Of a stretch of 64,000 nt of DNA, positions 57,926-64,000 are shown piece by piece. A model generated the notes under the pieces. It was not told the DNA's origin. It worked only from the letters and a program-made list of their open reading frames with translations, and searched no databases. The DNA is from Lentisphaerae bacterium RIFOXYA12_64_32 (GTDB lineage: Bacteria; Verrucomicrobiota; Lentisphaeria; Oligosphaerales; YB12-FULL-65-16): contig MHBL01000366.1 in the NCBI GenBank assembly GCA_001803235.1, positions 1 through 64,000 on the forward strand. The letters run 5' to 3'. The stretch's first letter is position 1; the number at the start of each line of letters is the position of its first letter. A program made the translations under genes and the position numbers.

Positions 57926-58663
57926 TCAGAAACCCTTGGGGCCCAGTACGCGCCCGCCGTCGACAAGATAGTCGGCGCCGGTGATGAACGACGCCTCGTC
58001 GGAGGCGAGGAACGCCACCAGGGCAGCGACTTCCTCAGGCATCCCGCAGCGCCCGAGCCAGGTGCCATTGGTCGGCGGTGGCTCCGCGTCGTAGGTGATC
58101 ACGCCGGGGGAGACACTGTTCACGTTGATGTTGTATGGCCCCAGTTCCATCGCCAAGGTCTTCGTGAAGGCGTCGATCGCTCCTTTGCTCGCGGAGTAGA
58201 TCGAGCGTTTCGGGAGTCCGACTTTCGAGGCGATGGAGGCAAAGTTCACGATCTTTCCGTATTTCCGTTCGATCATATGCGGAATCGCGGCATGCGTGAA
58301 GTTCAAGGTGCCGTTGATGTTCAGGTCGAAGACCCATTGCCAGGAACCTGCGGGCATGTCCTTGAACTCGATCCCCTGCTGGAAGCCGCCGCCGGCGCAG
58401 TTGATCAGGATGTCGATCTTCCCGAAGTCCGCGAGAGTCTTGGCGACGGTCGCATTGACATCCTCGATCTTCGTAATGTCAGCCGCAAGCTCCAACACAA
58501 CTCCCCCGGCCTCGCGGATCTTTTCGGCAGTTTCCTCCATATTTTCCCTGTTGATGTCGACCGCTACGACTTGGGCTCCCTCTTGGGTCAGTCTCAGTGC
58601 GATGGCCTTGCCAATGCCGTGGCCGGCTCCAGTCACGATTGCCGTCTTGCCGTCGAATCTCAT
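57926..58663 (-). CDS. Short-chain dehydrogenase/reductase (SDR) 1
   Basis: Classical NAD(P)-dependent oxidoreductase, 245 residues, cytosolic, probably acting on a sugar, polyol or derivative. The track ORF extends to 58900; the ATG at 58663 is chosen because MRFDGKTAIVTGAGHGIG is the normal SDR start and GAGGA lies upstream. It has the TGAGHGIG cofactor loop, an acidic residue ending beta-2 (VAVDIN, favouring NAD), NCAGGG, a catalytic serine in FASIAS, YSASK, and a GADYLVDGGR end typical of FabG-like members. It starts 20 bp after the next SDR's stop on the same strand, so the two form an operon. Confidence 0.93.
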   Translation of the reverse strand: MRFDGKTAIVTGAGHGIGKAIALRLTQEGAQVVAVDINRENMEETAEKIREAGGVVLELAADITKIEDVNATVAKTLADFGKIDILINCAGGGFQQGIEFKDMPAGSWQWVFDLNINGTLNFTHAAIPHMIERKYGKIVNFASIASKVGLPKRSIYSASKGAIDAFTKTLAMELGPYNINVNSVSPGVITYDAEPPPTNGTWLGRCGMPEEVAALVAFLASDEASFITGADYLVDGGRVLGPKGF

Positions 58664-58683
58664 GGCGTCTTTCCTCGTGTTCT

Positions 58684-59427
58684 TCAATCCATGCCGCCGC
58701 AGGTACGGCCGCCGTCGATCATGTAGTTCGATCCGGTGATGAACGCCGCCTTGTCGGAGCAAAGATACAATATCAGGTCGACGACCTCCTTCGGCTCTGC
58801 GGCCCTGCCGAGACGGGTCTTCATGTTCGCCATGCCGGGCCGGGTCAGAACCGGACCGGGCGAGACGCAGCACGCCCTGACCCCGTGCGGCGCACCGCAC
58901 AGCGCCAACGACTTGGTGAGTCCGATGATTCCGCTCTTGGCGGCGCTGTAGTTCACCGCGCCCGCGGAACCCTCCACGCCGGTGACCGAACCCAAATTGA
59001 TCATGACGCCGCTTTTCTGCTTGATCATCGCGCCCATTACGGCGTGGCAGAAATAGACTGCGCCCTTGAGGTTCACGTCAAGCCCCCAGTCGATGACGTC
59101 TACGGGAAGCTCATGGAAAGGCTTATGGCAATTGCAGACCCGCGTCTCGGCGCCGCCCGCGAAGTTCAGCAGGATGTCGATGCGGCCGAACTTCTGCAAG
59201 GCCATGTCGGCGGCTCTCTTTACCTCGTCGTATTTGCGGACGTCCACCTGGAGGCCGAGGGCTTCGCCCCCGTCTTTGCGGATGCCTGCTGCGGCCGCCT
59301 CAACGGCCTCTGCGTCCACGTCGGTCAGCAGGACTTTCGCGCCCGCTTTCGCCAGCTCCTGCGCGGAGAGAAGACCCATTCCGGATGCGGCCCCGGTGAT
59401 GATCGCGACCCTGCCTGTAAAGCTCAT
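58684..59427 (-). CDS. Short-chain dehydrogenase/reductase (SDR) 2
   Basis: Second classical SDR, 247 residues. Motifs are TGAASGMG, LLTDVD (NAD-favouring Asp), LNFAGG, a catalytic serine in NLGSVTG, YSAAK and GSNYMIDGGR. A short Cys-containing insert (TRVCNCHKPFHELPVD) follows the NFAGG strand. TGGAG lies eleven bases before the ATG, a longer gap than usual. It precedes SDR 1 by 20 bp and is probably its co-transcribed partner. The two proteins differ enough to act on different substrates or on successive steps. Confidence 0.93.
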   Translation of the reverse strand: MSFTGRVAIITGAASGMGLLSAQELAKAGAKVLLTDVDAEAVEAAAAGIRKDGGEALGLQVDVRKYDEVKRAADMALQKFGRIDILLNFAGGAETRVCNCHKPFHELPVDVIDWGLDVNLKGAVYFCHAVMGAMIKQKSGVMINLGSVTGVEGSAGAVNYSAAKSGIIGLTKSLALCGAPHGVRACCVSPGPVLTRPGMANMKTRLGRAAEPKEVVDLILYLCSDKAAFITGSNYMIDGGRTCGGMD

Positions 59428-59488
59428 GCTGAAGTTTTCTCCAGTTACTCAAGGGAAGCAGAACTTTCCAAATTGCCGTTTTCGCATT

Positions 59489-59693
59489 TACCCCAAGGGG
59501 GTTGAGCCCAGGGTTGCGCCGTTCAGGCGTTACCCTGGGAGCATGTCCCCAGGCATTTCAACCCCAACGGGGTTGTGTCGAGGCCGGACAATACGCAACC
59601 CCGGTGGGGTTGAAACAACAAAAATCTCAAACCCAGGGTAGGCGCATCCTGCGCCAACCCTGGGCTATATTCCGCAACCCCTTTGGGGTAAAA
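59489..59693. repeat. Array of AACCCC-GGGGTT palindromes
   Basis: The AT-richer spacer upstream of SDR 2 contains ACCCCAAGGGGGTT, CAACCCCAACGGGGTTG (about 59560), CAACCCCGGTGGGGTTG (about 59596) and AACCCCTTTGGGGT (about 59676). A longer hairpin, ACCCAGGGTAGGCGC...GCGCCAACCCTGGG (59630-59664), is also present. Similar short palindrome arrays are familiar from Bacteroidota and Lentisphaerota intergenic DNA. Together they fill the 290-bp gap. Confidence 0.75.
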
Positions 59694-59717
59694 ACAAAGG
59701 AAAAAATCTCAATACAG

Positions 59718-60707
59718 TCATCGGATAAACGGTATATTGGCATCTTCCGCTTCCCTGAGTGTCAAAACGACCTTGCCCAGGTTCTGCTGTTTCTGAAGAA
59801 TCCCGTGCGCCTCCTCGGCCTTTGCCATCGGAAGCGTCTTGTAGACGATGGCCTTGATTTCGCCCGAGGAGAACTTGCCCCATAGCTGCGCTTCCAGGTC
59901 AGCAAGTATCTTCGCCTTCATTCCGGAAGTCCGGCTGCGGAGCGTGCTGCCGATCAGCTTCAGGCCTTTGCGGAAGAAGACGTTCATGTCGATTTCGGTC
60001 CTGGCTCCGGCGAGCGTCGCGATGACGATCCAGCGTCCGCCGCGCGCCATCCTTTCGACATAGGTGCCCATCCCGGTTCCAACGACGCAATCCATCGCGA
60101 TGTCCACCGGATGCTTGTCCATGACCGCCGCAAGATCGTCGGTCTTCCTGTTGACGACTATATCGGCGCCAAGCTTACGGACAAACTCCGCCTTCTCCGG
60201 CGATCCGACGGTCGTCATAACCTTGGCACCGAAGGCTTTTGCGAGTTGGATCGCCGCCATGCCCAAGCCGCTGGCGCCGGCCTGGATGAGCACCGCGTCG
60301 CCAGCTTTCATTCCGGCCTCGATGCATAGGTTCAGGTAGGACGTGGCAAAGGCCTCCGGGATCGCGGCACCCTCCACCATTGACAAGCCTTTCGGAACCG
60401 GAAGGACCATGTCCGCCGGGACGGCCACCTGTTCGGCATAGCCGCCTCCGCCGAGAAGCGCGCAGACCTTATCGCCGGTCCGCCAGCGGCTTTGCGCGGG
60501 GGCCTTGAGGACGACGCCCGCCACCTCCAAACCCATCCACTCGGGCCAACCCGGAGGCGAAGGATACTCCCCGGCGCGTTGCATCAAGTCGGCGCGGTTC
60601 AACGCCACGGCATGAATGTCAATGAGGACTTCATCGGCTCTTGGCTCCGGTGCCGGGACTTCGCTCCAAACGAGCTTCTTGCTGGCATCAACGAGCATGG
60701 CATGCAT
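59718..60707 (-). CDS. Quinone oxidoreductase-type MDR (zinc-independent) dehydrogenase
   Basis: NADPH-dependent medium-chain reductase of the QOR/PIG3 group, 329 residues, cytosolic. The track uses a GTG at 60722, but that GTG forms part of the GGAG ribosome-binding site for the ATG at 60707, which is chosen here. Family signs are VALNRADLMQRAGEYPSPPG, MGLEVAGVV, AIPEAFATSYLNL, and the cofactor loop IQAGASGLGMAAIQLAKAFG. The last replaces zinc-ADH features; no catalytic-zinc ligands are seen. It starts two bases after the stop of the Gfo/Idh/MocA gene, so the two are tightly coupled. The substrate is likely a quinone, enone or similar carbonyl. Confidence 0.92.
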   Translation of the reverse strand: MHAMLVDASKKLVWSEVPAPEPRADEVLIDIHAVALNRADLMQRAGEYPSPPGWPEWMGLEVAGVVLKAPAQSRWRTGDKVCALLGGGGYAEQVAVPADMVLPVPKGLSMVEGAAIPEAFATSYLNLCIEAGMKAGDAVLIQAGASGLGMAAIQLAKAFGAKVMTTVGSPEKAEFVRKLGADIVVNRKTDDLAAVMDKHPVDIAMDCVVGTGMGTYVERMARGGRWIVIATLAGARTEIDMNVFFRKGLKLIGSTLRSRTSGMKAKILADLEAQLWGKFSSGEIKAIVYKTLPMAKAEEAHGILQKQQNLGKVVLTLREAEDANIPFIR

Positions 60708-60709
60708 GT

Positions 60710-61723
60710 TCAACGTCTCCACGTGGTGTATCCGGACGCCGCGAGAAGGATCTCCTGCACCAGATAGTCGTGTTCATAGCCGTACGGGTTCGCCATCTCG
60801 CCGTTGACCGTCTTCGCCAATTCGAACAGTTGGTCCGCGTAGCGGTCGCGCTTGACACCGAAATCGACGGTGTGGGTTCCGGCGGCGTACTCGGCGTTCC
60901 CTTGGAGGAGCGACAGGCGCATCTGCAGGGGCTTCCCGTCAAAGCGCTCCACCGGACAGAGATCTATCGTCCCCTGGGTCCCGCAGATTCTCAGGCGGCG
61001 CTCCGGCGCGACCTCGACGCTGCACGCCCGCAAGGTCACCGTGGCGTGCGGATATTCCATGATCGTCATGCAGTTGTTCTTGATCGCGTCGGGACAGCCG
61101 GGCGCCGACTTGAGGAACGGCACGATCCGCTCCGGACGTCCAAGCATCGGAACGATGAAGTCGATCAGATGGCAGCCGAGGTTGAACATGATGCCGCCCT
61201 TGAACGCGCCCAGGTATTTCTGGTAGGCGTCGCCGCCGTAGTTATGGCTCATGCTCGCCTGGATCTCGAACACCTCGCCCAGCCAGCCTTCCCGGACAAT
61301 CCTCTGCGAGAATTGTATGGCCGGGTTGTTGCGGAACATGTAACCCATCTGGAAGGGGAGCTTGCGCTCTTCGCAGCCCTTGCGCAACCGGCCGAACAGT
61401 TTCAGGTCTTCGCCGCCGGGCTTGTCCATGTGCATCGCCAAACCGCGCTCCATGCAACGGAGGGCGGTGGGGACGAGGTCGGCGTTCGGGGTCTCGACGG
61501 TCACCGCCTGGAGGCCGGGAACGTCGAACAGTTCCTCCTCCGTCAGCCATTTCAAGCCTTCGTACGGCTTGAGGTCTGAGCCGGCGAACTTGGCTGACGT
61601 GGAGTTGCGGTCGTCGACAATGCCGACGACCTCAAACACGTCAGGCATGCCACGTAACGCGTTGATCTTCCCCGACGCATGCTCGTGGCAGACGCCGATC
61701 TGTCCGATCTTGACCTTCTTCAT
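60710..61723 (-). CDS. Gfo/Idh/MocA-family oxidoreductase
   Basis: NAD(P)-dependent sugar or polyol dehydrogenase, 337 residues. The ORF extends to 61960 through repeat DNA; MKKVKIGQIGVCHEHASGKI at 61723 is the natural start of the Rossmann domain, though only a weak GAG-type ribosome-binding site precedes it. ALRCMERGLAMHMDKPGGED carries the K-P pair that replaces the usual EKP, as in a known subgroup. GGIMFNLGCHLIDFIVPMLG holds the conserved G-x3-D-x3-H-equivalent region with an H-L-I-D, and AYQKYLGAFKG follows the N-terminal domain. It is closely followed by the QOR gene. No signal peptide is seen. Confidence 0.9.
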   Translation of the reverse strand: MKKVKIGQIGVCHEHASGKINALRGMPDVFEVVGIVDDRNSTSAKFAGSDLKPYEGLKWLTEEELFDVPGLQAVTVETPNADLVPTALRCMERGLAMHMDKPGGEDLKLFGRLRKGCEERKLPFQMGYMFRNNPAIQFSQRIVREGWLGEVFEIQASMSHNYGGDAYQKYLGAFKGGIMFNLGCHLIDFIVPMLGRPERIVPFLKSAPGCPDAIKNNCMTIMEYPHATVTLRACSVEVAPERRLRICGTQGTIDLCPVERFDGKPLQMRLSLLQGNAEYAAGTHTVDFGVKRDRYADQLFELAKTVNGEMANPYGYEHDYLVQEILLAASGYTTWRR

Positions 61724-61780
61724 GTCGCTTTCGCTCTCATGCTCGATTGATGCCACTTGAATTGTGGATTCTTCTTTTTT

Positions 61781-62048
61781 CGACCTGTGCGGGTAAATCC
61801 GCCCTCGCGGAGAAATGGCGTCCCCGGCTGGGACGCGATTGAGCGCGGTGGCTCGGCGCGTCCCGCGCCGAAGCGGGGTGCGCCGGCCGGTCCCCGGCCG
61901 AGGGCCTCGGGCCGGGACGGCCCCGAGCACCCTGCTGCGGTCCCAGAGGTCCCGCGCCACTGCCCGCCGCGGCGCACAACCGCGAACGGCCGTATCCTAC
62001 CACCCATTGCACAGCCTTCTCGCTCTGTAGATTTGCCCGCACAGGTCG
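61781..62048. mobile_element. TIR-bounded MITE-like element carrying dispersed repeat copy 3
   Basis: The left end CGACCTGTGCGGGTAAAT (61781-61798) and the right end ATTTGCCCGCACAGGTCG (62031-62048) are inverted repeats matching at 17 of 18 positions. The 268-bp element has no coding content. Its interior (61848-62030) is the third copy of the GC-rich dispersed repeat, the most complete one, sharing its 3' block (GTATCCTACC.. GCCTTCTC) with copy 1. The first nine bases of the GACCTGTGC end match the 6784-6976 element. Confidence 0.75.
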
Positions 62049-62075
62049 TCTCTTCTTGTTTCCTGGATGATGTGG

Positions 62076-63143
62076 TCAACTACCCAGCCGCTTCAAATAG
62101 TCATCCATATTTTTCCAGACTGCGCTTGCGTCGGGCCAGACCATGTCCTTCGGCAACGCGCACAGTTCCTTTTCAAGACCGCGGCAGAGCGGCATGAAAT
62201 CTGCCTGGTTCAATCCCGTTACCCTGAGAATTTTGGAGTTATCCACCACTCGATGAAACAACCTGTCGTAAGCGAGCTGGTATCGCGCCCCCGCGGCTGA
62301 GCCCCACAATTTCAGGTAGTCTTCGGTGTCGACCCCCACGTACTTCAAACCGATTATCTCTTTGTAATACTCCGCAATTTCACCCCAGGTATGATGCTCG
62401 GCGGTAGCCAGGGTAAAACACTCGCGATAGGCCGCTGAGTTTGAAATGAGCCGGGAAAACATTTTGGCCACATCACCCGCCCAGCTCATCGTAGCCTGCA
62501 CGGAAAGCGCTTCTTTTGGGAGAACGACAGGCAGTCCCTTGAGCGCCCTGGCCACGACAACAGGCGCTTCCAAGGTTACCAGTTGAAACCGGAATTTCGA
62601 GTAGGTGATGGCCGGCCTGACAATCGTCCAATTATCATACTCCGAATTCTGGAGGATGTCCTCCTCGCGCGCCTTGTACAGGGCATAGTCCTCGGTCGCC
62701 AGAAAATCCTTGTCTTTCGACACATCCAGCAATCTGGGCGTATTTTCCGTCACCGGGACTCCTCCGTCATACACGCGGTAAGATGACAGGAAGATGTAGT
62801 GAGCGGTATTCTGCAGCAGGATCGCATGTTTTTCTTTGAACTCCGCCGTCGAGTAAATCATAAAGTCGACGATGACATCGAATTTCTCCTTCAGGAGTTC
62901 TTTGAGATACTCGGTGTTTTTCGCGTCGGCCTTGACATAGGAAATCCGCGGGTTGTCGGATACGACCTGGTCCATGGAAACCACCCGGACTTCATATCCC
63001 ATGGATGCAAGTTCCGGCACCAGATACACGCCCATCGCCCCGGTGCCGCCAAGCACCAATGCCTTACGGCCTGTTGAACCCAAGTTGCTGGTTCCGAAAT
63101 TCGAACTTGTTTCGGGCCGACTCTTTTGCTGTCCTTGTTGCAT
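62076..63143 (-). CDS. Extended SDR: NAD-dependent epimerase/dehydratase-like protein
   Basis: Probable nucleotide-sugar or sugar-modifying enzyme of 355 residues, cytosolic. AAGG precedes the ATG. After a short Gln/Ser-rich leader comes ALVLGGTGAMGVYLVPELAS, the extended-SDR cofactor loop. An acidic segment, FLSSYRVYDGG and EDYALYKAREE follow; the last supplies the catalytic Tyr-x3-Lys. The C-terminal substrate domain is atypical and lacks obvious epimerase signatures. The gene is visibly AT-richer than its neighbours, with frequent AAA/TTT and TTC/AAT codons, which may indicate recent acquisition. It lies 49 bp downstream of the zinc-type MDR gene in the same direction. Confidence 0.85.
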   Translation of the reverse strand: MQQGQQKSRPETSSNFGTSNLGSTGRKALVLGGTGAMGVYLVPELASMGYEVRVVSMDQVVSDNPRISYVKADAKNTEYLKELLKEKFDVIVDFMIYSTAEFKEKHAILLQNTAHYIFLSSYRVYDGGVPVTENTPRLLDVSKDKDFLATEDYALYKAREEDILQNSEYDNWTIVRPAITYSKFRFQLVTLEAPVVVARALKGLPVVLPKEALSVQATMSWAGDVAKMFSRLISNSAAYRECFTLATAEHHTWGEIAEYYKEIIGLKYVGVDTEDYLKLWGSAAGARYQLAYDRLFHRVVDNSKILRVTGLNQADFMPLCRGLEKELCALPKDMVWPDASAVWKNMDDYLKRLGS

Positions 63144-63191
63144 CGTTTTGCCTTCTTGATTGCGTTATCTGAATTGATCGGTTCTTCCGGA

Positions 63192-64000
63192 TTATCTGAC
63201 TTTGCTCCAGTCGAAGACGATGCCAAGCGGTGGGTTCTTGTCTTCGGCGAGACGCTTGTAGACCGCCGGCGCGGTCTCCGGGGAGACGACCTCCGAGACC
63301 ATCGGGCGGGTCTGCACCTTGCCTGCCGCGACCAGCTTCAGGTAGGTGCGGTAGTCGTCGAATTCGGTCCAATGTCCGGGCGAAGACTCCTGTTTCGCCC
63401 GGGTGTTGGTATGTGCCCCGATCAGGGAGATGCCACGGCGATGCACGTACTTGTAGAAGTCGATCGGAACATCGGAGACGCGGGTGCAGCCGAGAAGCGA
63501 GATCCGGCCCTCCCAGGCCACATACTCCAGTGCCTGCTGCAGGGCAACCGCCAAGCCTGTCACCTCGACCACGGCATTGGGACCTTTCCCATCGGTCAGC
63601 GCCTTGACTTGGGCGACGAAGTCTGCCGCGGCGGGGGACAGTGCGGCCGTGGCGCCCAGTTTCAGGGCCAGGGCCCGCCGGTCGGGATCCAGGTCGGCTA
63701 CGAGCACCGGAATCGCTCCCGAAAGCGACGCGAACTGCAGCGCGAACACGCCGAGAATCCCCTGGCCGGCGATCATGACCGATTCGCCAATCTCCAGCCT
63801 GAGCTTTCGTACCGCCAGCAATGAAAACGCCGTGATCGGCGCGAAGGCGGCGTCAAACAGATCGATCGAGTCGTCATCGATCCGCAGCGTCGCGTCCGCC
63901 CTCCTGATCGTGTGGGAGCGATGCCCGCCCCAGTTCACGACCACACGATCGCCGACGTTCAAGGATGCGACGCCATCGCCAACCGCGCTGACTCGTCCGG
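63192..64000 (-). CDS. Zinc-type alcohol dehydrogenase-like MDR protein, 5' end beyond the window
   Basis: Medium-chain dehydrogenase. The track begins at a TTG (63962), but the frame stays open to the window edge, giving GRVSAVGDGVASLNVGDRVVVN, the normal continuation of an MDR catalytic domain. The start and the N-terminal zinc-ligand region are therefore outside the view. The Rossmann part shows GESVMIAGQGILGVFALQFA (G-x-G-x2-G), VLVADLDPDR with an acidic NAD-favouring position, and a C-terminal GIVFDWSKVR. It resembles sorbitol/threonine-type dehydrogenases. It is the first visible gene of the oxidoreductase run that continues into the epimerase-like gene. Confidence 0.88.
   Translation of the reverse strand, partial: GRVSAVGDGVASLNVGDRVVVNWGGHRSHTIRRADATLRIDDDSIDLFDAAFAPITAFSLLAVRKLRLEIGESVMIAGQGILGVFALQFASLSGAIPVLVADLDPDRRALALKLGATAALSPAAADFVAQVKALTDGKGPNAVVEVTGLAVALQQALEYVAWEGRISLLGCTRVSDVPIDFYKYVHRRGISLIGAHTNTRAKQESSPGHWTEFDDYRTYLKLVAAGKVQTRPMVSEVVSPETAPAVYKRLAEDKNPPLGIVFDWSKVR

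Noticed and set aside
1-64000. tRNA, rRNA or riboswitch genes
   Set aside because: No cloverleaf, rRNA-like or known riboswitch core sequence was recognised on either strand; a covariance-model scan was not possible here.

Overview
The window looks like a GC-rich chromosome segment from a member of the PVC superphylum (Lentisphaerota, Kiritimatiellota or Planctomycetota-like) or a neighbouring candidate phylum. This is inferred from the gene families and repeats, not from a phylogenetic marker. Pointers are a 7,089-residue CARDB-repeat secreted protein, a DUF1573 protein, many large secreted proteins with CBM9-like, heparinase or glycosidase-like domains, and intergenic DNA full of GC-rich palindromes. 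No rRNA, tRNA, CRISPR array or phage module was seen.

Layout. (1) About 0.09-7.9 kb, minus strand: an RND efflux permease overlapping its periplasmic adaptor by ATGA, a membrane-anchored protein with two jelly-roll-like domains, a 0.8-kb repeat-rich spacer with two nested inverted-repeat elements, and a DUF1573 protein. (2) 7.9-29.2 kb, minus strand: one uninterrupted ORF for a giant secreted protein (PPC domain, over twenty CARDB-type repeats, a Cys/Pro/Gly-rich linker, a GH2-like barrel without its catalytic glutamates, EF-hand-like repeats, cadherin/Ig-like modules, and a C-terminal domain with two GWNLV motifs). (3) 29.4-57.5 kb: a carbohydrate-processing island on both strands. It holds a GH36/GH31-like barrel protein, a GH42-like protein, a URO-D/MtaA-like protein, a GH95-like protein with HEAT repeats, a flavodoxin-like protein, a DUF6067-like protein with CBM9, a LamG protein, a hypothetical protein, a heparinase II/III-like protein, a CBM9 plus TIM-barrel protein and a GH20/GH67-like protein. 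(4) 57.9-64 kb, minus strand: two SDRs, a quinone-oxidoreductase-type MDR, a Gfo/Idh/MocA oxidoreductase, an extended SDR/epimerase and a zinc-type MDR cut by the window edge. Together these suggest a sugar or polyol oxidation module fed by the glycosidases.

Mobile and repeat content is the most distinctive layer. A REP-associated tyrosine transposase (RAYT) gene at 40.06-40.66 kb is broken by one in-frame amber codon and is bracketed by its REP palindromes. A transposase-less derivative with the same ends lies at 44.47-44.76 kb. Other families are TIR elements ending in GACCTGTGC, a GC-rich repeat of about 160-190 bp in three copies, a compound three-hairpin element directly after two stop codons, and a nested inverted repeat between convergent genes. 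A decayed methyltransferase fragment survives in the 57.6-57.8 kb spacer.

No transporter, regulator, sulfatase or SusCD-like pair accompanies the glycosidases, so the substrate cannot be named from this window. All functional calls rest on motif recognition by eye; no database search was run.
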